Source: Streptomyces sp. NBC_00654 (GTDB lineage Bacteria > Actinomycetota > Actinomycetes > Streptomycetales > Streptomycetaceae). Taken from it: DNA of 64,000 bases. The position numbers were made by a program, and so were the translations under genes. The notes beneath the pieces were generated by a model. It had not been told where the DNA came from and did no database searches. It saw only the letters and a program-made list of their open reading frames with translations. The stretch is from contig NZ_JAPEOB010000006.1 of assembly GCF_026341775.1 (NCBI RefSeq), positions 1 to 64,000 on the forward strand, written 5' to 3'. Of the stretch, positions 49,222 to 59,978 are shown in pieces; the first letter of the stretch is position 1; every line of letters begins with the position of its first letter.

Positions 49222-50676
49222 ATGAAGCCACCAACCGCCCCCCTGCGTGACCGTGTTCTCGTCTGGCTGCTCCCGATGTCGTGGACTCTTGCTCTCGGCA
49301 TGTGGGGGCTGTCCCGACAGGACAGTGTGTGGCGGGACGAGGCGGCAACCTGGCAGGTGGCCCAACGCTCCACGCCCGAGATATGGAACATGCTGGGGAA
49401 CGTCGACGTCGTGCATGGGTGCTATTACCTGTTCATGCATGGTTTATTCGAATATTTCGGACCCAGCACCACTACCCTGCGGCTGCCTTCGGTGCTGGCC
49501 ACAGGAGTGGCGGCGGTTTGTGTGGCAGTCATCGGCAAACGACTGGCAGGGATATGGGTGGGCTTGGCGGGGGGGCTGGCGTTCGGCCTTCTTCCGGCCG
49601 TGCAGTTCTATCTCCAGGAGGGCCGGCCATACGCACTGGTCGCGGCCGGAGCTGGGGTTTCGACCCTGCTGCTCGTGACCGCGCTCCAAGGCCGCGCCCG
49701 GCTGCCGCACTGGTTCGCCTACGGCGGCACTGTCCTGGCATGCGGGCTGCTGAACTGGCTCTCGCTGATGATCCTGCCGGCGCACCTGATCACGCTGCTC
49801 TGGACACGAGCCACACACCGGGTGTCCATACGCTGGGGAACCGCGTCCGCAGCCGCCACGACGTGCGTACTGCCACTGGTCCTCTTCAGTCACGGCCAGT
49901 CCGTACAAGTCTCATGGATCCCGCCGTTGACCTGGCACATGCTGATCGGACCGGCGATCCTTCTCCTGATCGGCGGCGTCGGAGCCGCACTGGACCGGCC
50001 CCGGGCACGCCAACTGTCCATAGCAGCCGTCGGACTGCCGCTGCTGGCTCTGCCACAGCTCGGGCTCGTAGGCCTTTCCCTGATCCAGCCACTCTTCCTG
50101 GACCGGTACATACTCTTCAGCCTGCTGGGGCTCGCACTGCTGATCGGTTCATCCATCGGATCGGCAATACAGGCAGCCAGCCCCAGGTTCCCAAGGGCAT
50201 CGACGTGGATCCTCCCTGCGGTGGTCGCCCTCGCGATGATCGCGCTGCTACCGCAGTCACTGGCCAAACGCTCTCCGGCAAGCCGGGTGGACGACGTCCT
50301 GGCGGCGGCATCAGAAGTACGAAGCATGAAAGAGCCCGGAAATGCAGTGCTCTTCATCCCCTCGGCGCGGCGGGACACCAAGTCCGTCTCCCCCAACGCC
50401 TTCGCGGGACTGCGCGACATCGCTCTGACACAGAGCCCAGGGAAGTCCGGAACGCTCAAAGGCGTGGAAGCAGAACCGGAGAGGATCCGTACCGCAATGC
50501 TCGCACAGCAAAGGATCCTGCTGATATCAGACGCGTCTCAGGTGGCACGACCGGTCACAGCCAAGCGGGACAGACTGAAGTCCTCCGTGCTGGCGACGTA
50601 CTTCACAGTGGTCGCGGACGAGCATGTCCGTGGCCGTAGGGTGACGGCGTATGAGCGACGCGCGCCAACCCTCTGA
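49222..50676 (+). CDS. GT-C (family 39/83-like) membrane glycosyltransferase
   Basis: 484 aa with about ten membrane segments. The first external loop holds the conserved acidic pair QDSVWRDEAATWQVAQ, the hallmark of polyprenyl-phosphate-sugar-dependent GT-C enzymes (PMT/ArnT type). Further blocks are VHGCYYLFMHGLFEYFG, LRLPSVLATGVAAVCVAVIG and FYLQEGRPYALVAAGAG, and a soluble C-terminus starts near residue 370. It likely transfers a sugar to an external acceptor at the cytoplasmic membrane. The ATG at 49222 is uncertain: GAGG lies 14 bases upstream, and TTG 49219 is an alternative. The promoter side is IS6. Confidence 0.82.
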   Translation: MKPPTAPLRDRVLVWLLPMSWTLALGMWGLSRQDSVWRDEAATWQVAQRSTPEIWNMLGNVDVVHGCYYLFMHGLFEYFGPSTTTLRLPSVLATGVAAVCVAVIGKRLAGIWVGLAGGLAFGLLPAVQFYLQEGRPYALVAAGAGVSTLLLVTALQGRARLPHWFAYGGTVLACGLLNWLSLMILPAHLITLLWTRATHRVSIRWGTASAAATTCVLPLVLFSHGQSVQVSWIPPLTWHMLIGPAILLLIGGVGAALDRPRARQLSIAAVGLPLLALPQLGLVGLSLIQPLFLDRYILFSLLGLALLIGSSIGSAIQAASPRFPRASTWILPAVVALAMIALLPQSLAKRSPASRVDDVLAAASEVRSMKEPGNAVLFIPSARRDTKSVSPNAFAGLRDIALTQSPGKSGTLKGVEAEPERIRTAMLAQQRILLISDASQVARPVTAKRDRLKSSVLATYFTVVADEHVRGRRVTAYERRAPTL

Positions 50677-51019
50677 CTCCCCGGCACACACGTTCCCAGT
50701 ACTCCAGCAGTACTTCGCGGCTTGATCTGGGGAAACGTCGAGCGGTGGGAGTGAGCCTCTTCCCACCCGACAGGTGGGAGGATCGGCGCCCTGATGGCGG
50801 GCCCGCGCACGCTCCATCAGAGCCACCGTCGTGTCGTGCCTGGCGTCCGGCACTGACACTCCCCCGCCTCCTTCCGCACCGGGTCACCCGGCGGCCGGCA
50901 ACGGCGATGAACTGCCGGGGTGTGACTCATGTGGACAGGGCAGGCAACAGCTCTCCGCCTTCCCTCGTCCGGGTGGGACCGCGCGTTTCCCCGAACTGCC
51001 CCAGCAGGCAGGGGCGTCG
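50677..51019. other. Gap after the glycosyltransferase
   Basis: No gene recognised. A small inverted repeat TCCCACC/GGTGGGA near 50761-50781 might form a weak terminator. Confidence 0.45.
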
Positions 51020-51266
51020 GTGACGGCATGCACCCGATCCACTAGCAACATCTGAGTGAGTCGGCCTGGTGGTCCTGGACATCACCGCCCCCGACGAAAC
51101 CAAGTTGACCACGGTGATGACCGCCCTGCAAAAACAGTGGGCGACATCCGGCGTCACCACCGGGCAGCGGACTCCCGGACAGCCCGACATCCGGGCACGC
51201 GTCCACGCCGACACCCGTCGACCCGGCACCCACCCGTCACCAACCACGGGAAAGCCACCGCCGTGA
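51020..51266 (+). pseudogene. DUF6207-like small protein, frameshifted
   Basis: A start segment (MHPIH, then QHLSES) is followed in another frame by VVLDITAPDETKLTTVMTAL, QKQWATSGVTTGQRTPGQP and DIRARVHADTRRPG. The pattern of a short beta strand, QxxWAT and REPGxPGVRxRxxxD is that of the DUF6207 family, common and uncharacterised in Streptomyces. An early stop and a frame change near 51060 make it non-functional. Confidence 0.55.
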
Positions 51267-51268
51267 GC

Positions 51269-51753
51269 ACCGGAGACCGCTCGGTTACAAAGGCAGCTAC
51301 CAGCGCGTTCACGCCTACCTGCGGGAGAAGCGCCTATCGCCTGGACCAGTGTCCGCCCGGCCGCCGACCCCGCGGACGGTCTCCGGGTGGATTCTGCGGC
51401 ACCCAGATACCCTCGCACAGAGCGAACGACTCCGGCTCAAGGCGGTGCTGGCTCAGTGCCCGGAGCTGGACGCCCTCACCGGGCACGTCCGCTCCTTCGC
51501 CCGGATGATCACCGAGCGCAAAGGCGAACGTCTACCCGAATGGCTCGACGCTGTCCGGCAAGACGATTTGCCACCCAACCACACCCTGGCTGCAGGCATC
51601 GACCGCGACCGTGATGCCGTCGCGACCGGCCTCACCCTGCCCTGGAACTCCGACGTCGTCGAAGGGCACGTCAACCGGATCAAGATGCTCAAGCGCCAGA
51701 TGTTCGGCCGCGCCGTCTTCACGCTGTTACGCAAGCGTGTACTTCTGGCCTAA
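51269..51753 (+). pseudogene. ISL3-family transposase, C-terminal fragment
   Basis: Reads YQRVHAYLREKRLSPG, VSGWILRHPDTLAQSERLRL, LVGHVRSF-like LTGHVRSFARMITERKGERL, and the conserved end LPWNSDVVEGHVNRIKMLKR then MFGRAVFTLLRKRVLLA. The N-terminal zinc-finger and most of the DDE domain are missing. Its stop codon region is the target of the IS5 at 51754. Confidence 0.85.
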
Positions 51754-52640
51754 CTGATCGTTTCAGAATGCGGTTCGGAGTCGTCTCAAGCAGATGATGC
51801 TGCAGGCGAGTTGGAGCAGACCGAGATGGAGGTCGGCGCGTATCTCGTAGCGGATCCGAAGGCGTTTGAACTGGTGCAGCCAGGCGAAGGTCCGCTCGAC
51901 GACCCAGCGGGTCCTGCCCAGGCCGGAGCCGTGCGGTGTGCCGCGACGGGCGATCTTCGGTGTGATCCCACGAGCCCGGACGAGGCGGCGGTACTTGTCG
52001 TAGTCGTAGCCACGGTCGGCGAACAGTCGCCGGGGCCGGTGGCGGGGCCGGCCGCGCAGGCCGCGGATGTGCGGTATGGCGTCCAGAAGTGGCATGAGCT
52101 GGGTGACGTCGTGGCGGTTGCCGCTGGTCAGAGCAACGGCGAGCGGGGTTCCGTGCCGGTCGACGATGATGTGGTGTTTGCTGCCGGGGCGTGCGCGGTC
52201 GACCGGCGAAGGTCCGGTGTGAGCCCCCCCTTGAGGGCCCTGACGTGCGAGCCGTCGATCGCAGCGTCGTCCATCTCCAGCAGGCCCTCTTTACGCAGTT
52301 CTGCCAGCAGGACTTCGTGGAGGCGGGGCCAGACTCCGGCTTCGGTCCAGTCCCGCAGACGCCGCCAGGCCGTCACCCCACTGCAGCCCACCTGCTCCGC
52401 AGGGACGTCCCGCCAGCTCACACTTTTGCGCAGCACGTAAACGATGCCCCGCAGAGCAGCACGGTCATCGGCCGGCAGCCGCCCGGGATACCGGTGCCGC
52501 CGAGGCGGACGAGGAGGCAGCAGCGGGGCTATGCGTTCCCACAGGTCATCGGGCACGAGATCAGCAGACACCCGGCAGATCCTGCCGACACAACACCCAA
52601 CTGCCAAGCCAACACACCGATCTCATTCTGAAACGATCAG
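51754..52640 (-). mobile_element. IS5-family (IS427-like) element with TAA target duplication
   Basis: Perfect 17-bp inverted ends CTGATCGTTTCAGAATG, 887 bp, flanked by TAA on both sides (51751-51753, 52641-52643). It separates an ISL3 fragment from a helicase half-gene, which were therefore already joined. Confidence 0.93.
51763..52607 (-). CDS. IS5-family transposase in two frames (programmed shift)
   Basis: OrfA VPDDLWERIAPLLPPRPPRR through EMDDAAIDGSHVRALKGG. OrfB carries HIRGLRGRPRHRPRRLFADR, GYDYDKYRRLV and TRWVVERTFAWLHQFKRLRI. The frames switch at AAGGGGGGG near 52230. DDE residues are complete; the element looks competent. Confidence 0.87.
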
Positions 52641-52643
52641 TAA

Positions 52644-53548
52644 GGCGCTGGCGTGGTGAGCATGAGATCACCGGACTCTACGCCGTGCCCTACGACACCG
52701 AGACCGAAGTCGGCGTCACCCGGTTTCCACTGGGGCGGTGGGTGCACCAGCAGCGGCGGGCGCAGCGGGCCGGTGAGCTCGACGCCCACCGCAAGGAACT
52801 CCTCGACCAGGAGGGCATGGTCTGGGAACCCGGCGACGAAGCATGGGAGACGAAGCTCGCCGCGCTCCGATCCTTCCACCGGGCCCACGGGCATCTGGCG
52901 CCGCGGCAGGACGCCGTGTGGGGCGAGGCGGACGACGACCTGGTAGCCATCGGGCAGCTCATGGCCAACCTGCGCCGGAAGGACGGCCTGGGCAAGGACC
53001 CGGGGCGCGCCGGGACACGCGGCGAGCAGCTGGCCGCCATCGACGAGGACTGGAACTGTTCGTGGCCGCTGGACTGGCAACGCCACTACCGGGTCCTCGC
53101 CGACCTCGCCGACACCGAGACCGGCGGGACCCTCCCCGACATCCAGGCCGGTGTCCTGTTCGAGGGTGACGATCTGGGGAAATGGCTGGCGCAGCAGCGG
53201 AAGGCGCACACCTGGGCGCAGCTGAGCGGTGAGCAGCAGGAGCGGCTCGGCGGGCTCGGTGTGACACCCGACGAGCCGGAACCCGCCCCGGTGACAGCAC
53301 GCGTGGCGAAGGGGGCGGGTGGGTTGTCGGCGCCGTTCCGGCGGGGGGTTGCGGCCCTTGCGCAGTACCTTCAGCGCGAAGGGCACGAGCGTCCTGTCCC
53401 GAGGAAACACGAAGAGCCGGCCGAGGTCGACGGCCAGGAGCACGTCGTGAAACTCGGTGTGTTCCTCAGCAACGCCAAGAGCCGACGCGAACGCCTCACC
53501 CAGGAGCAGCGTGAGGCCCTCGCACAGCTCGGGATGGAGTGGGCATAA
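52644..53548 (+). pseudogene. Helicase C-terminal half, copy 5
   Basis: An open 3' part of the helicase from about residue 587 onward: TETEVGVTRFPLGRWVHQQR, DAVWGEADDDLVAIGQLMAN, LAAIDEDWNCSWPLDWQRHY to EALAQLGMEWA, about 90% identical to the full copy and without frameshifts. A GTG at 52685 could start a 287-aa protein made only of helicase-associated repeats. The ATPase core is absent; the left end is the IS5 TAA duplication. No GAGACCCCGGGC hairpin follows. Confidence 0.85.
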
Positions 53549-53765
53549 CACCAGCCACGGCCCGTCGTTGCCGGCGCAGCCGTTGACCTGCCGTCCCAGT
53601 CGGTTGGACGGACATGTGTGCATGATTCCGCCCCGGCATGCGCGCAGCGCACGTCCGGGTACCAGTCGGTTAACGACGTGGCCGGCGATTGAGCGGATCG
53701 GCTCGTCACGCAGCGGGAGGTCACCTGGGTTGAAGGTGCCGTCATCGTCCGGGAAGTTTGGGGGC

Positions 53766-54237
53766 ATGAGACTGCATGGGGACAGGATCGTGCTGCGTCC
53801 AGCGACCGATGGCGATTCCGAGATCCTCGCAAGGGTCGTACGAGAGCCGGAAGTCGCGGCGTGGTGGTCGCCTCCGGACTCCTACGAGGGCATGCTGGCC
53901 GTCGTTTTCGAGGGTGCGGTCATCGGTGCCGTCCAGTTCGACGAAGAGTTCGATCCCAAGTTCCGTCACGCCAGCATCGATATCTTCATGACGGCGATGT
54001 ACCACGGGAAGGGGCTCGGTGCCGACACGGTGCGTACGCTGGCCAGGTGGCTGGTGCAGGAACGCGGTCATCACCGACTGACCATCGATCCCGCCGCAGC
54101 CAATACCGCGGCGATCCGCTGCTACGGGAAGGTCGGGTTCAAGTCCGTGGGCATCATGCGAGCGTACGGGTGACCACCGGACGGGGGCCTGGCAGGACGG
54201 GCTGCTGATGGATCTGCTCGCGGACGAGCTTTCCTGA
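53766..54237 (+). pseudogene. GNAT acetyltransferase (AAC(6')-like), 3' frameshift
   Basis: MRLHGDRIVLRPATDGDSEI, AWWSPPDSYEG, IDIFMTAMYHGKGLGADTVR (acetyl-CoA loop region) and AANTAAIRCYGKVGFKSVGI. The frame stops at MRAYG, but the other frame continues to WQDGLLMDLLADELS, the normal family ending, so a small indel near 54168 removed the last ~25 residues. GGAAG lies before the ATG at 53766. Relatives acetylate aminoglycosides or other amines; activity here is doubtful. Confidence 0.75.
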
Positions 54238-54373
54238 CCCGGTCGGCCCGCCCACGCTTCGGGGCGTGACGTGACAAGGGCCGCGCGGGTTCTTCGGGTG
54301 AAAGGACGAAGTGGGCCCGTGCGACCTTGTCGGATCCTGCCCTTCGGTGGTATCTCCCGGGGGGGTGTAGCGG

Positions 54374-54706
54374 TCAGTTCGTTGAGTCGCCGGCTAGGCG
54401 CGCGGCGCGTTCCTGTTCTATGGCGCGGTGCAAGTGCCACAGGGTCACTGCGGGAAGCAGGCCGCCGAGCCGGGCAGCCGCCTTCAAGTCCTCCACCGCA
54501 CCCGTCAGGAAAGTCTTGGCTGTGTGCCCGGGCTCGTCGGCCCGGGCGGGAGCATCAGCGGCGGCCGCTCCGAGGAGATCGGCCAGCTCGGCGATCCCCG
54601 GATCTTCCGGCACCGCCCTGCCCCACCTCGCGGCCGCGTCACCGAGCTGAGCAATACGACGGTCGCGCCTGGCTGCCAGGCGTAAGGAGATGTCCCCGTT
54701 GTTCAC
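54374..54706 (-). CDS. Hypothetical protein, family C copy 2
   Basis: 110 aa, about 80% identical to 11088-11429 (SLRLAARRDRRIAQLGDAAA; VEDLKAAARLGGLLPAVTLW). GTG at 54706. No function recognised. Unlike copy 1 it lies on the left side of a helicase tail, so the order of the shared segments differs between loci. Confidence 0.6.
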   Translation of the reverse strand: MNNGDISLRLAARRDRRIAQLGDAAARWGRAVPEDPGIAELADLLGAAAADAPARADEPGHTAKTFLTGAVEDLKAAARLGGLLPAVTLWHLHRAIEQERAARLAGDSTN

Positions 54707-55189
54707 AGAGACATCGTCCCCCACCGTCCGAACACGAGAACACAAAACCGCCAGCAGACGATGGCCCGATCCGGGGCGGGCCATCGGACCTCGGCACACG
54801 GCCCCTCCCGCCCGGGCCGCATGAGCAGCGCGAATCCGGCCCCGACCAGCCAGCTCGCCGACCTTGACGCAGAGCGGACCGGTACGCGAACGGGACTGGC
54901 TACCTGCCATCCCGCAACACTGCACGGGAGTGGCTGTTGCCCCTGCAGGAACGACGACCGGAGCCACACCAGCCCAGCCCCGCAGGCCCCACAACCAGGC
55001 CACATACCGAGGACAAGTGAGACTGCACATCGCCCAACCCACCTGCGCACCCTGCCGCAGCAACCAGGAAAGCCAAGGCCACCGAGCTCGGTCGTTCCCG
55101 TGCTGCGCAGATCGGATGAGCACCCCCACCCCGAACACGGGCAGTCATACTACGAAGCCCCAGTTCAGAAACCCGCTCTCTACGCAGAT
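54707..55189. other. Gap between family C copy 2 and helicase tail copy 6
   Basis: The first ~80 bp match the leader of family C copy 1. The rest has no gene with a convincing start or domain. Confidence 0.5.
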
Positions 55190-55243
55190 CCACAGATCGG
55201 CGGCAGCCAGGCCCTCGCCGGGCTCGGGGTGGAATGGGCGTGA
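55190..55243 (+). pseudogene. Helicase 3'-tail remnant, copy 6 (last codons only)
   Basis: Only the final ALAGLGVEWA and the stop remain. The following ~90 bp up to the hairpin and family B gene match the 10.7 kb locus. Confidence 0.7.
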
Positions 55244-55296
55244 CACCGGCCATGGTCGGTCGTTGAACCGGCGGAACACGTCACAGTGCACCGCGA

Positions 55297-55322
55297 GACC
55301 CCGGGCGCCATCGCCCGGGGTC
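55297..55322. terminator. Hairpin after helicase tail copy 6
   Basis: 10-bp stem GACCCCGGGC with loop GCCATC; one outer pair differs from the 2743 version. Confidence 0.7.
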
Positions 55323-55347
55323 GCGTGCTGTGTCGGCGCCGCCGACA

Positions 55348-55596
55348 TCACGGGGTGCCGTCCGGGGTGTCCGGGTGGTTCAGGCGGCCGAGTGTTTCCA
55401 GCAGGTGGGCGACGCGGCCGGACTCCGGGGCGTCCTGGACCGCTGCGGCCTCGGTGAGAACATCCTGACGGATGTCCGGCGGTGCGTCCCGCCAGTGGGC
55501 CGCCAGCTGATCGAGGCGTGCGGTATCGCCCGGCTCCGGGTCGGGCAGCCGTTCCGTCAGATCTCCTCCGGCCCAAGGTCCCGGACCCAGCGCCAC
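55348..55596 (-). CDS. Small hypothetical protein, family B copy 2
   Basis: 82 aa from GTG 55596, within the end of the upstream family D gene; the conserved part is PGDTARLDQLAAHWRDAPPD to LLETLGRLNHPDTPDG. The start is uncertain because the ATG used by copy 1 is not present. Confidence 0.52.
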   Translation of the reverse strand: MALGPGPWAGGDLTERLPDPEPGDTARLDQLAAHWRDAPPDIRQDVLTEAAAVQDAPESGRVAHLLETLGRLNHPDTPDGTP

Positions 55597-55745
55597 CGGC
55601 CCGTCGTATCGGGTGCGTACAGGGACCGGCCACCGGGGTGCTCTCCGTAGTCGCTGATGATCGCGGTCCAGGGATCCGGATCACCGGTGTCCACCGGCAC
55701 CACCCACCCATCGAGCGGCCCGCCGTACAACTCGACCTCGGTCAT
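55557..55745 (-). CDS. Small hypothetical protein, family D
   Basis: 62 aa: MTEVELYGGPLDGWVVPVDT, DPWTAIISDYGEHPGGRSLY, APDTTGRWRWVRDLGPEEI. A GGPLDG motif near the N-terminus and a YxxxDTTGRWRW end occur in many short actinobacterial and phage-borne proteins of unknown function. Overlaps family B copy 2 by 40 bp. The 3' remnant at 10992-11085 is its relative. Confidence 0.62.
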   Translation of the reverse strand: MTEVELYGGPLDGWVVPVDTGDPDPWTAIISDYGEHPGGRSLYAPDTTGRWRWVRDLGPEEI

Positions 55746-55951
55746 CGTGTCGTCCACCACCTCACCGTACGAGGCAGACACCCCCCTCAGGTGAGCAATC
55801 CAGCCAGGAAGGCGAGTCCGGAGCGGGTCGGCACCCCTGGAGTGCCGCCGCTCCCGGAAACCCGCCGCACCACTGGTGTGCCGCACTGGGGCCTCGGCTT
55901 CATTGACCCGAATTGCTGCGCCGGAGTGGGGTGTTGGGATCGAATACAGGT

Positions 55952-56776
<825 letters not shown>

Positions 56777-57273
56777 CACCTGCCGTGCTTCCCGCCGGCT
56801 GTGACCACGATCGTGACCGGACCGGTAACAGGGCCGCTGCGACCACCCCCGGCAGGGCCGACCCGTGGATGCCGGGGTCGTCGGGTACCTGTCCGCCCCA
56901 CGGCGCTGCCGCTTCAACGAGCTGGGTGACACGGCGGCCGTGCCCGGACGCACGCGCGGGGAGCACAGCCTCTGCGTCCAGTCGTCGGTGTCGCTGCACG
57001 AGCCGGCCGTGGAGAGCGCGGGCAGCAGTGACCGCGCGGACGCGTTCCGCGCGTGGAACCGGCCGAGCACACTCGGAAGGATCGACCGGCGGATCTCGGG
57101 GCGCGTACGGCGGGTGTGAGCCGCCCCTTTTTGATCACGTGTGTCCGGCGGGTACAACCCTTGGCCGGATCCGGCTGTCTGTACGGGAGCAGATCAACTG
57201 CATTCGAACGCGCAGTGACCATCGGGGGAACATGCCCGGGACGTTCCCGCGCACTCTCCCTTAGGAGTCCCGC
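56777..57273. other. Gap with a decayed family C relative
   Basis: On the minus strand 56830-56999 reads RRVTQLVEAAAPWGGQVPDD, clearly related to RIAQLGDAAAGWGGEVPEDP of the family C genes but otherwise degraded. The remaining sequence holds the promoter side of the FG-GAP gene, with AGGAG before its GTG. Confidence 0.5.
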
Positions 57274-58737
57274 GTGGCAGCCCGCACCCTCGGTACACGC
57301 CTGGTCCTCGCCATCACCGTGGCATCCGCCGTCGCCAGCCTGCCCCACGTCGCCCATGCGGCCGTGCCGTCCGGCCCCGTACAGGCGACGACCGCCCCCG
57401 CCGGGCCGCAAGACGACTTCAACGGTGACGGGTACGATGATCTGGCGTTCTCGGCGCCCGGGGCGACGGTCAACGGTTTCGCCGGTGCCGGATTCGCCGG
57501 AGTGGTCTACGGGTCGAGCAGTGGCCTGAAGACCGCCACCAAGCAGGTCCTCACCCAGGACTCGGCCGGCATCCCCGATGTCGCGGAGACCGGGGACAGG
57601 TTCAGCAGCACGCTCGTCTCCGCCGACCTCGACAAGGACGGATACACCGACCTGGTGGTCGGCTCGGCGGGTGAGGACGGTGTCGGCGTGGACGCCGGGA
57701 CGCTGACCGTCGTATGGGGTGGTGCGGCCGGGCTTTCAGGTGGCGCCACACTCCTGCTGGGCACCCCGTACAGCGAGGTCGGCAGCGAACTGACCGCGGG
57801 CGACTTCAACGGGGACGGGTCCAAGGACCTCGCCACGTTCGTGCACGACGACCTCCAGGTCCTGACGGGGCCGTTCACCCGCGCCGGAACCGCGACCTCC
57901 GCCGCCCTGACGCCCTATGCCACCCACCGGTGGTTCGAGCTCAGGGCGGGCGATGTCAACGGCGACGGGCGAGACGATGTCGTGGGTGTCTCCCACCACG
58001 ACAGCGAGGACGACCTGCGGATGGTATCCGTCGCTGCGGGCAGCCCCACCGGTCCAGGTCGCTTCAGCGTGGCGACCGGAGCCGACGGGCACCGGCTGGA
58101 GGCCGGGGAGAAGCTCGCCGTCGGCAACGTGAACGGCGACGCGTACGCCGACATCATCGTGGGCCGCCTCGAAGGCTACGACAGCGACGTCGACCACCCC
58201 CTCTCGCTCGGCGGCCTGATCACCTATGTGCCGGGCAGCGCCGCGGGCGCCCAGGGCACCAAGGCGAAGGTCTTCAACCAGGACTCCGCGGGCGTGCTCG
58301 GTGTCGCCGAGCGCGGCGACCTGTTCGGCCAGTCCCTCGCCATCGCCGACACCAACGGGGACGGCTACGGGGAGGTCGCGGTCGGGGTGCCGGGCGAGGC
58401 GCTCGGCACGGTCGCACGGGCGGGCGGGATCGTGATCCTGCCGGGCACGGCGGCCGGTCCGACGGGCACGGGTTCGACGGGCTTCAACCAGACCACCGAA
58501 GGCATCACCGGGACGGCGGAAGCGGGCGACCTGTTCGGCGGTGCGGCCGCGTTCGTGGACGGCGACAAGGACGGCCGCGCCGAACTGGCCGTGGGCGCAC
58601 CCGGCGAGAACGCCGGTGAGGGTTCCCTCTGGGTCGTTCCGTCGATGAAGACCGGAACCGGCTCCTTCACGTTCGGCCACGGCACGCTGGGCACGGTGGC
58701 GGTCAAGGCGGCCCTGGGGTCGTCCTTCAGCCGCTGA
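57274..58737 (+). CDS. Secreted FG-GAP/VCBS-repeat protein
   Basis: 487 aa. Signal peptide (AARTLGTRLVLAITVASAVA, cleavage near AHA-A at about residue 30). At least six FG-GAP/VCBS repeats follow with Ca-binding DxNGDGxxD loops: DDFNGDGYDDLAF, DLDKDGYTDLVVG, DFNGDGSKDLATF, DVNGDGRDDVVGV, NVNGDAYADIIVG, DTNGDGYGEVAVG, DGDKDGRAELAVG. Integrin-alpha-like seven-bladed propeller expected, acting outside the cell in binding. AGGAG lies six bases before the GTG. Monocistronic, closed by a hairpin. Intact. Confidence 0.87.
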   Translation: MAARTLGTRLVLAITVASAVASLPHVAHAAVPSGPVQATTAPAGPQDDFNGDGYDDLAFSAPGATVNGFAGAGFAGVVYGSSSGLKTATKQVLTQDSAGIPDVAETGDRFSSTLVSADLDKDGYTDLVVGSAGEDGVGVDAGTLTVVWGGAAGLSGGATLLLGTPYSEVGSELTAGDFNGDGSKDLATFVHDDLQVLTGPFTRAGTATSAALTPYATHRWFELRAGDVNGDGRDDVVGVSHHDSEDDLRMVSVAAGSPTGPGRFSVATGADGHRLEAGEKLAVGNVNGDAYADIIVGRLEGYDSDVDHPLSLGGLITYVPGSAAGAQGTKAKVFNQDSAGVLGVAERGDLFGQSLAIADTNGDGYGEVAVGVPGEALGTVARAGGIVILPGTAAGPTGTGSTGFNQTTEGITGTAEAGDLFGGAAAFVDGDKDGRAELAVGAPGENAGEGSLWVVPSMKTGTGSFTFGHGTLGTVAVKAALGSSFSR

Positions 58738-58774
58738 GTCGCGCGACGCCGCCCCCGGCCTCCTGGGGCGGGTC

Positions 58775-58804
58775 CGGTGGCGGTGGCGGAAGCCACCGCC
58801 ACCG
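58775..58804 (+). terminator. Hairpin after the FG-GAP gene
   Basis: 13-bp perfect stem CGGTGGCGGTGGC with tetraloop GGAA; no T-run, as is usual for Streptomyces terminators. Confidence 0.72.
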
Positions 58805-59221
58805 TCGGTTCGGGCCGTACTCCGGAGACCCGCCCTGACCCGCGCACCCATACGGCACGGGCTACCCCGACCCTATCCAGCACGGCCGCCGCAACGGCGG
58901 CTTCGGCGCCCAGCGCATGGTCGCCACCGTGGTCGTAGTGATGCAGCGGGGCTGCCCGTCAACGATCCGTGCGGGAGACCCGCTCCAGCGCTTCTCCCGG
59001 CTGGCTTCGTACACGGCAAGCAGCAGCGTTTCGACAGCAGTTTGGACGGCACCACGACCGGCGGTGCTTCCCGGATGCTCACGGCTTCGGGAGACAGCGC
59101 AGCCGGTCGGGAACCTCAGCGCTCAAAGCGGTCCCGCCCGACACCCGGACGCGGGATACCGTCCAGGCCGACGACGTTCACGACGCGGGCCTCACCCGGA
59201 ACGGGCGGGTCGGGGACCGGG
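58805..59221. other. Gap before the duplicated block
   Basis: No recognisable gene, repeat or RNA. The duplicated block begins around 59222. Confidence 0.5.
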
Positions 59222-59632
59222 GCTGCGGAACCCCGCTCACCGGAACACCATGCGTCGGAGTCCGAGGCCTCGCGGACGCGGGCCGATGAGGTGATGCCCT
59301 TTCAGTCCTTCCGCGCGTCACTGCCCCGACCCCGCGCCGGGGACCGGAGGATGGGCGGGCTGCGTCCGGGTTCCAGTCCCTGTTTGGCGTCAGCCCCGGA
59401 GGTTCCCGGGACGACGCCGTCACGCCGCTCGCCCTGGGAGCCCCCGGCACCCGCACCCGATCGTCGAACGGTTCGCCCTGCGCGACGCGGACGACGGGAT
59501 TTCCCGCCCGCCGAGCGGTCCGCTGGGCACGACCGGATATCTGGCAGCAGGACCGCCTGAACAGAACTCCCGGAGTATGCCCGGGGTCTGCCGGTGGGGG
59601 CGGGGCCACAGCTCTCGGGCCGCAGCCAGCGG

Positions 59633-59953
59633 CTACGGCTTCGAGGTACCGCGGCGGTACTCGGCGTTGATCCGCTGGGCTTCCTCCAGCTGGTCCTCGA
59701 GGATGACGATGCGGCAGGCCGATTCGATCGGGGTGCCCTGGTCGACGAGTTCCCGGGCGCGGGCGGCGATGCGCAGCTGGTAGCGGGAGTAGCGGCGGTG
59801 GCCGCCCGCGGAGCGGAGTGGGGTGATGAGGCGGGCTTCGCCGATGGCTCGGAGGAAGCCCTGGGTGGTGCCGAGTATTTCGGCGGCCCGGCCCATGGTG
59901 TAGGCGGGGTAGTCGTCGTCGTCGAGACGGCCGAACGAGTCGTCTGCTGTCAC
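59633..59953 (-). CDS. MerR-type transcriptional regulator, right copy
   Basis: 106 aa, nearly identical to 14290-14610 (TTQGFLRAIGEARLITPLRS here, TTHGFLRAI there). GTG 59953 with AGAGG five bases upstream. Such identity, while flanking sequence differs, suggests recent duplication or gene conversion. Confidence 0.8.
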   Translation of the reverse strand: MTADDSFGRLDDDDYPAYTMGRAAEILGTTQGFLRAIGEARLITPLRSAGGHRRYSRYQLRIAARARELVDQGTPIESACRIVILEDQLEEAQRINAEYRRGTSKP

Positions 59954-59978
59954 TTGCACCTCTCATGGAACGCGTGGA

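Noticed and set aside
57736..58851. Minus-strand frame opposite the FG-GAP gene
   Set aside because: Antisense shadow; the sense frame has a signal peptide and repeated calcium loops.
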